A stretch of 33,678 bases of DNA from an uncultured Thermosynechococcus sp. (GTDB lineage: Bacteria; Cyanobacteriota; Cyanobacteriia; Thermosynechococcales; Thermosynechococcaceae), in assembly GCF_938074695.1 (NCBI RefSeq), contig NZ_CALJEM010000022.1, forward strand, positions 1-33,678. The letters run 5' to 3'. A program made the translations under genes and the position numbers. The stretch's first letter is position 1, and the number at the start of each line of letters is the position of its first letter. Below the pieces are notes generated by a model that searched no databases, had not been told where the DNA came from, and saw nothing but the letters and a program-made list of their open reading frames with translations. This document shows positions 15,267 through 24,179 of the stretch, piece by piece.

Positions 15267-16259
15267 CTATTTGACTTCGTTTGCCAGGGGCAGACCTTGC
15301 TCAAAACAGGTCAAATTTTCAATCGTGGTCCGGGCAATATCCGTGAGGGCGTTGCGGGTAAAGAAGGCTTGGTGAGCAGTGATGACCACATTCGGGAAGG
15401 ATTGCAGGAGTTGGAAGGTATCATCCTGAATAATCGTGTCCGAGAGGTCTTGGAAAAAGAGGGAACCTTCCTCTTCATAGACATCAATTCCCAAATAGCC
15501 AATTTGGCCGCTTTTAATGCCCTCGATGACGGCTTTGGTGTCCACCAGTTTGCCGCGACTGGTATTGATTAGCATTACCCCCTTTTTCATTTGTGCAATT
15601 GTGGTGGCGTTGATTAGATGTTCATTTTCTGGAACAAGGGGACAGTGGAGCGTGACAATGTCGGAGTCCGCCAGCAGGGTTTCTAGGGTTGTGTAGGTGC
15701 CTATTGCACTAAAGGTTTCATTGGGGTAAGGATCATAGCCGTACACGCGGCAGCCAAAACCATGCATAATCCGGCCAACAACGTTGCCAATTTTACCGGT
15801 GCCAATAACCCCGACCGTACAGCCATGGAGGTCAAACCCCATCAGTCCCTCCAGGGAAAAATTGTCATCCCGCACGCGGTTGTAGGCGCGGTGGAGTTTA
15901 CGATTCAACATCAGGATTAGCCCCACGGTATGCTCCGCCACAGAGTAGGGAGAATAGGCGCTGACACGGGTAACCTTGATTCCCAAGCTGGCCGCTGTGG
16001 CTAAGTCCACATTGTTATAGCCAGTACAGCGCAAGGTGACCAGACGCACCCCCAATTCCGCCAGCCGTTTTAGGGTCTCTGCTCCGAGATCGTCGTTGAC
16101 AAACCCACAGACAGCCCCATGCCCCTTGGCAAGAGCCACGGTTTTAGGCTGCAAGCGCACATCGTAGTAGCTTAGGTAATGGGGATAGCCTTGGGCAGCA
16201 TTGGCGGCATTCAAAAACTCGCGATCGTAGGATTTGGCACTGAAAACCGCAACCTTCAT
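15267..16259 (-). CDS. D-lactate dehydrogenase (2-hydroxyacid family)
   Basis: A 330-residue NAD(H)-dependent enzyme reducing pyruvate to D-lactate, used by cyanobacteria in dark fermentation. The dinucleotide motif GVIGTGKIG is at ~150-158. The catalytic residues of the D-2-hydroxyacid dehydrogenase family are all present: Arg235 (NTSRGKLVD), Glu264 (DVYEEEG) and His296 (ITAHQAFFT). The length and these positions match the fermentative LdhA/Ddh type rather than phosphoglycerate dehydrogenase, which is longer. The ATG at 16259 is the obvious start. The same-strand argG lies 91 bp downstream, with no terminator seen between them. Confidence 0.93.
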   Translation of the reverse strand: MKVAVFSAKSYDREFLNAANAAQGYPHYLSYYDVRLQPKTVALAKGHGAVCGFVNDDLGAETLKRLAELGVRLVTLRCTGYNNVDLATAASLGIKVTRVSAYSPYSVAEHTVGLILMLNRKLHRAYNRVRDDNFSLEGLMGFDLHGCTVGVIGTGKIGNVVGRIMHGFGCRVYGYDPYPNETFSAIGTYTTLETLLADSDIVTLHCPLVPENEHLINATTIAQMKKGVMLINTSRGKLVDTKAVIEGIKSGQIGYLGIDVYEEEGSLFFQDLSDTIIQDDTFQLLQSFPNVVITAHQAFFTRNALTDIARTTIENLTCFEQGLPLANEVK

Positions 16260-16378
16260 AGCATCGTTCTCCGAACCCTCAACAACAGGATCGCTCTCTT
16301 CCTAGAGGCGCTGTAGCTAGCTTAGCGAGTGGGACTTTAAGGATTTGTTAAGGCAAGACAACGCCTTGGGAATTCTTT

Positions 16379-17533
16379 CTACAGCCGCTGAAAAAACTGA
16401 CGAATGGTTGCCGCAATATACTCAATGGTGGCATCGCTTAATTCAGGCCAAATGGGGAGGCTGAGAACCTCGTTGGCGAGGCGATCGCTCACCGGATTCG
16501 GTGGAGATTGCCCCTTGTACATTGGACAGTGATCCTGGGGAATCGGGTAGTAAACCATTGAACTAATGCCAGCTGACTTCAGATAAGCCGCAAGGGCATC
16601 CCGCTGGCCATCGAGCACCCGAATCGTATATTGATGAAACACATGTCCCGGCACTATCCTAGGGGTAACTATCATTTCCAGACCTGCTAAGGCCTGATGG
16701 TAGGTTTGCGCTACCCGCCGTCGTTCTTGGTTCCAACGGTCAATATGGGGTAGTTTCACTCGCAGAATCGCTGCCTGCAGGCTGTCTAAGCGAGAGTTGT
16801 AGCCGATCATCTCGTGATGGTAGCGCTGTCGAGACCCATGTACCCGCAGCATGCGCGATCGCTCGGCGAGATCATCATCGTTGGTGGTAATCAACCCCCC
16901 ATCACCATAGGCACCCAAGTTTTTTGTCGGAAAGAAGGAAAAGGCACCCATGCTCCCGATCGCCCCCGTAAATTGATTCGCTAAGGTCTGTTGAGTTGCC
17001 GCTGTACATTGACAATTTTCACAGGGCGGGCAATAGCGGGCACCAAAGGCCTGGGCACAATCTTCCAGAACAGCTAACCCATGGGCTTGAGCAACTTCAA
17101 CAATGGCTCCCATGGCCGCCGGTCGTCCAAATAAATGCACAGGCAAAATAGCCTTAGTGCGGGGGGTAATGGCTGCCGTAACTTTACTGGGATCAAGGTT
17201 AAAAGAGTCCAGTTCCACATCCACAAAGACCGGGCGGGCACCCACCAAACTAACCGCCTCTGCGGTCGCAAAAAACGAAAATGGGGTAGTGATGACCTCA
17301 TCTCCCGCCCCCACCCCCAAACTGCGCAGGGAAATGACCAGGGCATCGGTGCCCGAATTAACCGCCACCGCATGGCGCACCCCCAAATAGGCGGCCACCT
17401 CTTCCTCGAAGGCCTGCACCTCTGGCCCTAGAATGAACTGACCTGAGGCTAATACGCGGGCAACTGCCCGATCAATATCTGCTTGCAGGGATTGATATTG
17501 GGCTTTCAGATCTAAAATGGGAATGGTGTCCAT
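16379..17533 (-). CDS. DegT/DnrJ/EryC1/StrS sugar aminotransferase
   Basis: A PLP-dependent aminotransferase acting on nucleotide-linked keto-sugars for surface polysaccharide. From ATG 17533 it is 384 residues, beginning MDTIPILDLKAQYQSL as is usual in the family. The PLP lysine is Lys204 in FFPTKNLGAYGDGG; NSGTDAL (~59-65) and the LEDCAQAFGA aspartate are also present. An unusual insert carries four close cysteines (Cys168, 171, 174, 176 in CPPCENCQC) just before the PLP-lysine segment. The frame is open to an ATG at 17572, adding 13 residues with no match to the family start, so the shorter form is preferred. No other sugar-nucleotide gene is adjacent, so the sugar is not known. Confidence 0.92.
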   Translation of the reverse strand: MDTIPILDLKAQYQSLQADIDRAVARVLASGQFILGPEVQAFEEEVAAYLGVRHAVAVNSGTDALVISLRSLGVGAGDEVITTPFSFFATAEAVSLVGARPVFVDVELDSFNLDPSKVTAAITPRTKAILPVHLFGRPAAMGAIVEVAQAHGLAVLEDCAQAFGARYCPPCENCQCTAATQQTLANQFTGAIGSMGAFSFFPTKNLGAYGDGGLITTNDDDLAERSRMLRVHGSRQRYHHEMIGYNSRLDSLQAAILRVKLPHIDRWNQERRRVAQTYHQALAGLEMIVTPRIVPGHVFHQYTIRVLDGQRDALAAYLKSAGISSMVYYPIPQDHCPMYKGQSPPNPVSDRLANEVLSLPIWPELSDATIEYIAATIRQFFQRL

Positions 17534-17653
17534 TGATCGCCATGCCGGCATCGAGCGCAAGTCTTTTATCATCCTCTCATGGCCTTAAGGAATTAAGCTA
17601 GTCTTAGAGTGTAAAGCCGCCCGCAAGGGTGGGGTTTTAGACCTGTTTTTTTG

Positions 17654-19003
17654 ATGAATCCCCAAGAGTTGTTAAAACGCTATGCCAGCGGTGAACGGGA
17701 CTTCAATCGTGCCAGTTTGACCAATGGCGAGTTTATCAACGCGGATCTACGGGGGATTATTCTCTCCCGTGCCGACATGGAGTGGGTCAACCTGAGCGGA
17801 GCAAATCTCAGCGGTGCGGTGCTCTGTGGGTCAGAAATTGTCAATGCCATGCTCATCAAAACAGAACTGGTGGACGCCAACCTTGCCGGGGCAAACTTGA
17901 GCCGCAGTGATCTCAGTTGGGCGAACCTGACGCGCGCGAATCTCAGCCGCGCTGAACTCAGGGAAACTATACTGCGGGGAACGGTGCTTCAGGGTGCAAA
18001 CCTCTCCCGCGTGGATCTGGCCAATGCGGATTTGCGGGGACTGACCCTCGAGGGCGTTAACCTTTCGGGAGCAAATTTACAGGGCGCCAACTTGCATGGT
18101 ACGGATCTAAAACAGGCGAACCTGACCCGTGTGGATTTGATTCAGGCCGATGTCAGCAATGCCAATCTCAGTGGCGCCAATCTCAGCGGTGCCAACCTCA
18201 GTGGTGCAAACTTAACGGCGGCGAATCTCACGGGTGCCAATCTTAGCCGCGTTGATCTCACAGAAGTCAAACTCAGTGAAGCTAACCTTGCCAAGGCGAA
18301 TCTTGTGGGTGCCGAACTGGCAAAGGCGGATTTGTCTTCCCTAGAGCTATCAGATGTGACCCTCAGTGGTGCCAATCTCGGTGGCGCGAACCTAAGTCAT
18401 ACCAACCTGAGCCGCGCGGATCTCAGTGGGGCGAATCTACGGGGTGCCAACCTCAGCCACGCCAAACTGGTGGGCACCAATCTGCGGGGCGCCAATCTCC
18501 AAGGGGCAAATTTGCAGGGGGCATTACTGGACAATGCGGATTTGAGTCAAACGGATCTACGCAGTGCCAATCTTAGTGGTCTAGTCTTTAATGGGGTGAA
18601 GCTGCGGGGCGCCAATCTCAGCGGTGCCAACCTCCGCGAAGTGGAGTTAGCAGAAGCTAACTTTAGCCGTGCCGATCTCGTGGAGGCAAATCTCTGCCGT
18701 GCCCGCTTGGTGGGAGCCAACCTGAGCCGTGCGACCCTCTCAGAAGCAAATCTTAGCCGTGCTACCCTGAGTGGAGCCACCCTCAGCCGCGCCACCTTTA
18801 GTGGCAGCTTACTGGCAACGGTGGATCTCAGTGGTGTTAACTTAAGTGGAGCCGACCTAGGGGATGCCAACCTCTCAGGCTCTAACCTATCACGGGCGGA
18901 TTTGACGCGGGCGAACCTGACCGCTGCGGATATGAGCGGTGCGAACCTCAGTGAAGTGGACTTGCGGGGCACGATTATGCCCGATGGGCGGCGGCGAGCT
19001 TAG
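17654..19003 (+). CDS. All-repeat pentapeptide protein
   Basis: A 449-residue protein made almost wholly of A(N/D)LSx-type pentapeptides from about residue 15 to the end, roughly 80 repeats, predicting a long beta helix of about 20 coils. The first ~14 residues (MNPQELLKRYASGE) form the helical cap seen in many cyanobacterial members. No signal peptide, membrane segment or extra domain is present, so a cytosolic scaffold or binding surface is likely. ATG at 17654 is one codon after an in-frame TTG; no clear RBS. The repeats are only degenerate at the DNA level. It ends 2 nt before the malQ stop on the opposite strand. Function unknown. Confidence 0.9.
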   Translation: MNPQELLKRYASGERDFNRASLTNGEFINADLRGIILSRADMEWVNLSGANLSGAVLCGSEIVNAMLIKTELVDANLAGANLSRSDLSWANLTRANLSRAELRETILRGTVLQGANLSRVDLANADLRGLTLEGVNLSGANLQGANLHGTDLKQANLTRVDLIQADVSNANLSGANLSGANLSGANLTAANLTGANLSRVDLTEVKLSEANLAKANLVGAELAKADLSSLELSDVTLSGANLGGANLSHTNLSRADLSGANLRGANLSHAKLVGTNLRGANLQGANLQGALLDNADLSQTDLRSANLSGLVFNGVKLRGANLSGANLREVELAEANFSRADLVEANLCRARLVGANLSRATLSEANLSRATLSGATLSRATFSGSLLATVDLSGVNLSGADLGDANLSGSNLSRADLTRANLTAADMSGANLSEVDLRGTIMPDGRRRA

Positions 19004-19005
19004 TG

Positions 19006-20556
19006 CTACTCTGCGCTGCCGCGGGATTCCGCCTCGGTTTCTACAGGCTGGGGTCTCGGTGGGGCTTGACGGCCAAAGAGATGCACCAAATGCTTCAAAT
19101 GAGCCGCAAGTTCAGGGGTGAGTTGATCGGCAGTCAGCCGCCATGCCCAGTTGCCTTCGCCAGTACCGGGGAAATTCATGCGGGCATGACTATCGAGGCC
19201 GAGCAAATCTTGAACAGGAATAATGGCTTGGTTGGCAACGGTGCCTAAGGCCATACGAATCAACGCCCAGTGGGGTTCGCTGGGGGTATAGCCCAAATAG
19301 TCAATGAAGCGCTGCCGTTCCCGGTCACTCAGATTGCGGTACCAACCGACAGTTGTGTCGTTATCGTGGGTGCCCGTGTACACCACACAGTTGCGCTCTT
19401 GATTAAAGGGCAAGAAGGGGTTATCCGAGCCACCACTAAAGGCAAATTGGAGGATTTTCATCCCTGGAAATTGAAACTGATCTCGCAGGGCAATGACATC
19501 GGGGGTAATCTCCCCTAAATCTTCGGCTAAAATTGGCAATCGTCCCAAGGCAGCTTGTAGCGCCTCAAAGAAGGCGGCACCGGGGCCTGGTTGCCACTCG
19601 CCATTGACGGCTGTTTCCTCCCCTTCAGGGACTTGCCAGTAGCCTTGAAAGCCGCGAAAGTGATCAACCCGGATAATGTCCACGTAGGAGAGCAGAGCAC
19701 GGAAGCGCTCAATCCACCAAGAGTAGCCATCGGCAGCAAGGGCTTTCCAGTTGTAAATGGGGTTGCCCCACAGTTGACCTGTGGCACTAAAGTAATCGGG
19801 GGGCACACCGGCCATGAGGGCGGCAGCGCCGGTTTCGGGATTAAGCTCAAAAAATTGGGGAAAAGCCCAAACATCGGCACTGTCGTGAGCCACATAGATG
19901 GGAATATCCCCAATAATTTGAATCCCCTGTTGATGGGCAGCTTCCTTGAGGGCGTGCCACTGCTGGTAAAAGAGAAATTGCTGAAACTCGTACTCAAAAA
20001 TGCGCTCTTCAAGAACGACTTGAATAGCGGCAAGGGCGGTTGGCTGACGGTGCCGCAAGGGGGCGGGCCATTCATACCACGGCTGTCCCTCGTGGTGATC
20101 CTTAAGTGCCATAAAGAGGGCATAGGTGGGCAGCCAGTAGTGGGCAAGGTCTTGAAACTCACGGAAGGCTTGCCAGTCTTCTGGGGTGGCTTGACGCTGG
20201 AAGCGCTGAGCTGCAAGGCGCAGCAGGGGTAATTTTTGGCGAATGACGGCCTCGAAATCAACGCGATCGCCATTCTCAAGGGTGAGTCCTGCTAAATCAG
20301 CGGCCGTCAACCAGCCCTTTTTGACCAACTCGTCCAAACTAATGAGCAAGGGGTTGCCGGCCATGGCCGAGTAGCACATGTAGGGAGAGTTGCCAGAGCC
20401 GGTGGGTCCTAGGGGCAACACCTGCCAGTACTGCTGATCACCGGCCACTAAAAAGTCAAGAAACTTATAGGCCGCGGACCCTAAGTCACCAATGCCGTGA
20501 CCACCAGGTAGGGACGTGGGATGAAGCAGTAAACCACAGGAGCGGGGAAAGTGCAT
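19006..20556 (-). CDS. malQ: 4-alpha-glucanotransferase (amylomaltase)
   Basis: A 516-residue GH77 enzyme that moves maltosyl or longer units between alpha-1,4-glucans during glycogen degradation and maltose use in the cytosol. Family motifs: GLLLHPTSLPGGHGIGDLG at the N-terminus, the nucleophile Asp in IIRVDHFRGFQGYW, the acid/base Glu in ILAEDLGEITPDV and the third carboxylate in YTGTHDNDTTVGW. The ATG at 20556 is used; a TTG two codons earlier is possible. It lies 23 bp after the DUF3007 gene at the end of the ndhK-ndhL cluster, so glycogen breakdown may be co-transcribed with NDH-1 subunits, which is an inference from spacing. Confidence 0.95.
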   Translation of the reverse strand: MHFPRSCGLLLHPTSLPGGHGIGDLGSAAYKFLDFLVAGDQQYWQVLPLGPTGSGNSPYMCYSAMAGNPLLISLDELVKKGWLTAADLAGLTLENGDRVDFEAVIRQKLPLLRLAAQRFQRQATPEDWQAFREFQDLAHYWLPTYALFMALKDHHEGQPWYEWPAPLRHRQPTALAAIQVVLEERIFEYEFQQFLFYQQWHALKEAAHQQGIQIIGDIPIYVAHDSADVWAFPQFFELNPETGAAALMAGVPPDYFSATGQLWGNPIYNWKALAADGYSWWIERFRALLSYVDIIRVDHFRGFQGYWQVPEGEETAVNGEWQPGPGAAFFEALQAALGRLPILAEDLGEITPDVIALRDQFQFPGMKILQFAFSGGSDNPFLPFNQERNCVVYTGTHDNDTTVGWYRNLSDRERQRFIDYLGYTPSEPHWALIRMALGTVANQAIIPVQDLLGLDSHARMNFPGTGEGNWAWRLTADQLTPELAAHLKHLVHLFGRQAPPRPQPVETEAESRGSAE

Positions 20557-20579
20557 GCTCAAGCTAAGGGAAACTTGAG

Positions 20580-20912
20580 CTAATTATCGCCTAATTCTAG
20601 ATTCGCAGTCTCAGTGGATTCCGCTTGGAGTTCTGCCTCAAGGGCAGCTAATTCCTCTGGTGACAGGCGTGCTAGGCGATCGCGAATCACTGCCTCCTCA
20701 TAGTCTTTGAGTTGCTGATGGTAGGTCATCCGTCCCGTAAAAACTCGCAGTAGATACGTGCAGACCCAACCCAGAACCCCCAAAACAAAAATTGCTTGGC
20801 TCCAAATTCCCGCTTGCAGCGGCTCAATTCCCACGGCCCGCAACAGACCATAGACCAAGCCGCCCGTCAAGAAAATACCAATCCCAATCCCAAGCACATC
20901 AATGCGGCGCAT
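20580..20912 (-). CDS. DUF3007-like membrane protein
   Basis: A 110-residue protein with two hydrophobic segments (~6-25 and ~36-55) and an acidic, helical C-terminus (LSPEELAALEAELQAES). The pattern MRRIDVLGIGIGIFLTGG matches my recollection of DUF3007, a family of cyanobacteria and plastids. It begins 5 nt after the ndhL stop, so it is almost certainly in the same operon and may assist NDH-1. That role is inferred from position; no catalytic motif is visible. Confidence 0.75.
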   Translation of the reverse strand: MRRIDVLGIGIGIFLTGGLVYGLLRAVGIEPLQAGIWSQAIFVLGVLGWVCTYLLRVFTGRMTYHQQLKDYEEAVIRDRLARLSPEELAALEAELQAESTETANLELGDN

Positions 20913-20917
20913 AGCCC

Positions 20918-21148
20918 CTAGGAATTGAGGGAGCGTGGTTGTGGACGGAAGTTAATAAAGGGAGCTAAGAGCAACAGTCCTGGGAAAAAGAAAGTAACGA
21001 GAAAGTACATAAACGCCCGCTCAAAGGAACTGGCCACATACCAGCGCCGATGCAAATAGACATAGACAATTGCTGGCGCCACCAGCAGATACAGCCCTGC
21101 CAAACCTACATAAGCACCCAGTACCAAAAGTTCTATTGAAACTGCCAT
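20918..21148 (-). CDS. ndhL: NAD(P)H-quinone oxidoreductase subunit L
   Basis: A 76-residue hydrophobic subunit specific to the oxygenic photosynthetic NDH-1 complex, which carries cyclic electron flow, respiration and CO2 uptake at the thylakoid. Two transmembrane helices are visible (~6-29 and ~45-63) separated by [18 protein letters not shown], a conserved stretch of NdhL. The length equals the Thermosynechococcus form as I recall it. It starts 27 bp after the ndhK stop and ends 5 nt before the DUF3007 gene. Confidence 0.93.
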   Translation of the reverse strand: MAVSIELLVLGAYVGLAGLYLLVAPAIVYVYLHRRWYVASSFERAFMYFLVTFFFPGLLLLAPFINFRPQPRSLNS

Positions 21149-21175
21149 GACTGCTCCCTCTTAATAAGAATCAAA

Positions 21176-21889
21176 TTACTCTGAAACAGCGCTAGTTTCG
21201 CCTACAGGTTCCTCAAGGGCCGGAACTGCTATTCCCATGGCTGCAGCAAGGGCGGGGGGCGGCGCTTGGCGAGTGGGGGCACTGAGATATTGCCCTGTGA
21301 GAATGGGGGGTACGGGCTTCATCTTGTGCTTGGCAGTAAAGAGACGCTGGGTTTGGGCAAGATTGCCGCGCTCACTAATATGCTCGTTGGCAATTTTCTT
21401 ACGCAGCTTGACGATCGCATCCATGAGCGCCTCTGGCCGGGGCGGACAGCCGGGCAAATACACATCCACAGGAATCAACTTGTCCACGCCGCGCACCGCA
21501 GAATAGGAGTCGGAGCTAAACATGCCCCCTGTAATTGTGCAAGCCCCCATGGCAATCACGTACTTGGGATTGGGCATTTGCTCGTAAAGACGCACCAGGG
21601 CGGGTGCCATCTTCATGGTGATGGTACCGGAGGTGATAATCAAATCCGCCTGACGGGGGCTATTGCGGGGCACTAAGCCAAAGCGGTCGAAGTCAAAGCG
21701 CGAGCCAATCATGGCGGCAAATTCAATGAAGCAACAGGCGGTGCCATACATAAGGGGCCAGAGGCTCGATAGCCGCGCCCAGTCATAGACATCGTTGAGG
21801 GAAGTAAGGATGATATTTTCAGCAAGTTCTTGGGGAACTTCAGGACGGGCAATTGGATTGAGAATGGCAGGCGAGGTCGTATTGGTCAT
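21176..21889 (-). CDS. ndhK: NAD(P)H-quinone oxidoreductase subunit K
   Basis: A 237-residue homologue of NuoB/PSST that holds the terminal 4Fe-4S cluster N2 next to the plastoquinone site of NDH-1. The four ligands are Cys52 and Cys53 ([11 protein letters not shown]), Cys117 (GACTITGG) and Cys148 (PGCPPRPEA). The C-terminal ~70 residues form a Pro/Ala-rich tail. In many cyanobacteria ndhK sits between ndhC and ndhJ; here it is followed by ndhL, with neither partner in the window. Upstream, TATAAT on the minus strand (complement of 21939-21944) is a good -10 candidate about 50 nt before the ATG, though the -35 is weak. Confidence 0.97.
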   Translation of the reverse strand: MTNTTSPAILNPIARPEVPQELAENIILTSLNDVYDWARLSSLWPLMYGTACCFIEFAAMIGSRFDFDRFGLVPRNSPRQADLIITSGTITMKMAPALVRLYEQMPNPKYVIAMGACTITGGMFSSDSYSAVRGVDKLIPVDVYLPGCPPRPEALMDAIVKLRKKIANEHISERGNLAQTQRLFTAKHKMKPVPPILTGQYLSAPTRQAPPPALAAAMGIAVPALEEPVGETSAVSE

Positions 21890-22004
21890 AGGGTTCCCTC
21901 AAGGGACATCGGCCAAATGAAATGTAAAAACACTTAAGATTATAGGCGTTTGCCCCCACAGATGCACTCAATACCCTTGCCCAAGCAATAAAAAAAATTG
22001 ACAT

Positions 22005-22940
22005 CTAAGATAAAGGATTTCGACTGCCCACCTGTAGCCCCGCCGGCAATTCCAAGGTATCGCCAATGGTTGTACCATCCCAGTAGGCTGCAAGCAGCAC
22101 ATCGCAGGTCTTGCCCCAGGCGATCGCCCCCTGATGGTCAAGGCCAATGGCGCCAAAATCCCGTTGCCGAGTCACCGCTTCCTGAAAAGATTTTTCAAAG
22201 GCTGCCGCTAGGGGCAAGCCATCGGTTACCCGCACCACAATCCGCGCGGCCAGCGCTTCATCGAGAATATCTTCCCCAATGCCTGTACAACTGACTGCTG
22301 CTAAGCTGTTGGCATAATTGCCGGCTGGGGTTGCGGAATCACTCACGCGACCGATGCGCTCAAAGCCTTTGCCTCCGGTGGAAGTTCCTACGGCCAAGTG
22401 TCCCTGCTGATCTAAAACCACCACACCAATGGTGCCCCGCCCTGTCTCCTCGGCCACTACGCCTGCCATGGATTTTTGGAAATTGCCCTTGCGTTCCTCA
22501 AGCCACTCGTAAAGTCGCTGATCCGTGAGGGGTTGATAGACAGGAAGCTGCAATTCACGCGCTAATTCTGCTGCCCCCACATCGGAGAGAATGCGATCGG
22601 GACACTGTTGCAACCAATGGGCAAGATCAATGGGATTTTTTACCCGTGAGACATTGATGACACCGCTGAGACGCTGTTGCTGCCCATCCATCAGCGACGC
22701 ACTCATGCGAATCTGACCATCCGATTGCAGCACAGAACCCGTCCCTGCATTAAAGCGGGGTTCATCCTCGAGGAGCCGACACCCCAAAACCACGGCTTCA
22801 ATGGCCGTTGCCCCTTCTTTAAGGGATTGAACCACTTGGGTAACAATTGCATGCAGGGATTGACGGACGGGAATAAGACCGCCTTTGTTTTGGAGCGAAC
22901 TGCCGGCGCCGCCATGGAGAATAACAGTGGGTTGGGGCAT
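22005..22940 (-). CDS. Isoaspartyl peptidase / L-asparaginase (Ntn)
   Basis: A 311-residue plant-type asparaginase, an N-terminal-nucleophile hydrolase that cleaves isoaspartyl dipeptides and asparagine after self-processing. The precursor should cut before Thr170 in GRGTIGVVVLDQ to give alpha and beta chains. The substrate loops RIGRVSDSATPAGNYAN and SCTGIGEDILD are present, as is the N-terminal HGGAGS. The ATG at 22940 (MPQPTVILHGG) has AGG/GAGG just upstream; a TTG two codons earlier is less likely. It follows the coiled-coil signalling gene by 69 bp on the same strand. Confidence 0.92.
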   Translation of the reverse strand: MPQPTVILHGGAGSSLQNKGGLIPVRQSLHAIVTQVVQSLKEGATAIEAVVLGCRLLEDEPRFNAGTGSVLQSDGQIRMSASLMDGQQQRLSGVINVSRVKNPIDLAHWLQQCPDRILSDVGAAELARELQLPVYQPLTDQRLYEWLEERKGNFQKSMAGVVAEETGRGTIGVVVLDQQGHLAVGTSTGGKGFERIGRVSDSATPAGNYANSLAAVSCTGIGEDILDEALAARIVVRVTDGLPLAAAFEKSFQEAVTRQRDFGAIGLDHQGAIAWGKTCDVLLAAYWDGTTIGDTLELPAGLQVGSRNPLS

Positions 22941-22993
22941 CCTCAATCCTAGAAATTAAGGGAGTTCTAGCTCCAAGATACCCCGTGGGGATG

Positions 22994-23015
22994 GCCTAAA
23001 TCCAGCGCTTTAGGC
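22994..23015 (-). terminator. Hairpin over the stop of the 23010 gene
   Basis: GCCTAAA (22994-23000) pairs perfectly with TTTAGGC (23009-23015) round an 8-nt loop that includes GCGC. The 3' arm carries the stop codon of the minus-strand gene. No U-tract follows on the minus strand, so it may only attenuate or protect the RNA end before the asparaginase gene. Confidence 0.3.
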
Positions 23016-24179
23016 AACGGCAGCCGTTGGCATCTCCTTATACTCTGGGGTGACTTCATCCTCTGGCGTGACTTCCTCAGCATCCAGGAGTGCTTGCAGT
23101 TCTTGGATGGCTTGCTGCGTGTCTTCCACTTGACTGAGGAGCGATCGCGCGATTTTTTCACCGGAGGCGGTAGACTGCACCACTTCGCGGATGTGATGGC
23201 GAAAATGATTGGCCATTTCCTCCACCTGCTGGTTGGCAAAAACCACTTGGTTGGCCAGTTTGTTAATGGCTTCAGTAATAAAGTCAAACCCCGCCATCTG
23301 CTGGCCGCTACGACTGGCAATTAAGCCTGCTTGTACCGCAAGGTGCTTCACCTGACGGGTAATCTCCGCAATTTGATGGGTGGCTTGGTCAATAATTTCC
23401 ACATCCCGCTTCAGGCGTTCGCTGAGACGATAGACGTCCGCTGTGTGCTGCGTAATTTGGTTGACGCCGATGAAGGTTTCTTGAAAGGCTTTTTGTCCCC
23501 GTTGCGAGAGCACTTGGCTAATGGAGACGAACCGCTGGTTGAGTTGGGCAATTCGCTCTGCTTGCTCGCGCACAGACCGCTCCTGCTGCTCTAGAATCTC
23601 ATTCATTTGTTGGGTGCGTATTAGCTCACTTTCGAGACGCTTTGCGTACTCTTGGTTACGCTCTTTTTCCACCTTTAACTTCTCAAGAAGTTGCTGGGTG
23701 TGGAGGTGCTGCTGCTGAATGAGGAGATTTTTCTTGCTCAACACTTGAGCTTGGGCAATCAGGATTGCCCGCATATCCACCAGGACTAGTTGCTTGCCTC
23801 TACGCACCACCACGGGTTCATAGACAAAGGCCGGAGGCCGACTTAAGGCCTGTTCTACAGCTTCTTCGACGGGAGTGCGCGCCATCAGGACAAGGGGAAG
23901 CACTGTGGGCGCAGCAATTTCTGGAATCAATTTGATCGGGCGCGGCAAGTAGAGATCCCGGCCAAACTGTTGACTCATCCGTTCAAAAAACTTGACCTTG
24001 GAGATCATGCCGATGACGCGATCGCGGGCCACCACCAACACGCCGGGTAGCTCAGGGCGACGTTGAAACTCATCCGCTACTTCTTCAGAGATGGTTTCAG
24101 GGGAAACTTGATAAGAAAAATAGGGTAAATCGGCCAATGTAGCGGCTGCGGACAGTTGAACATTGACTGCCTTATTCAT
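23010..24179 (-). CDS. Cytosolic CBS-like/coiled-coil signalling protein
   Basis: A 389-residue protein with two parts. Residues ~15-150 resemble the CBS-like sensor found before some GGDEF domains: PGVLVVARDRVIGMISKVKFF followed by a LPRPIK-type linker and a second half ending VLVDMRAILIAQAQ. Residues ~150-370 are a long Glu/Gln-rich coiled coil (KVEKERNQEYAKRLESEL, ERAEQIAQLN-like heptads) with MCP-like stretches such as ITEAINKLANQVVFANQQVEEMA. It has no membrane segment and no GGDEF or kinase domain. It may act as a soluble chemoreceptor-like scaffold, but no che gene is adjacent. ATG at 24179 with GGGGGA about 9 nt upstream. The acidic, Thr/Glu-rich C-terminus may be flexible. Confidence 0.8.
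   Translation of the reverse strand: MNKAVNVQLSAAATLADLPYFSYQVSPETISEEVADEFQRRPELPGVLVVARDRVIGMISKVKFFERMSQQFGRDLYLPRPIKLIPEIAAPTVLPLVLMARTPVEEAVEQALSRPPAFVYEPVVVRRGKQLVLVDMRAILIAQAQVLSKKNLLIQQQHLHTQQLLEKLKVEKERNQEYAKRLESELIRTQQMNEILEQQERSVREQAERIAQLNQRFVSISQVLSQRGQKAFQETFIGVNQITQHTADVYRLSERLKRDVEIIDQATHQIAEITRQVKHLAVQAGLIASRSGQQMAGFDFITEAINKLANQVVFANQQVEEMANHFRHHIREVVQSTASGEKIARSLLSQVEDTQQAIQELQALLDAEEVTPEDEVTPEYKEMPTAAVA

Noticed and set aside
18547-18972. Antisense frames rich in Arg/Leu/Ala opposite the pentapeptide gene
   Set aside because: They are a by-product of reading the repeated GCNAA(C/T)CT codons on the other strand.
17700-18990. Regular short repeats that could suggest CRISPR or a satellite
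   Set aside because: The period is 15 nt of degenerate codons in one open frame, so it is protein repeat structure; there are no spacers.
19527-20279. 250-residue minus-strand frame and the plus-strand frame 19591-20232 within malQ
   Set aside because: Both are shadows of malQ in other frames; only malQ has family motifs (DHFRGF, AEDLGE, HDND).
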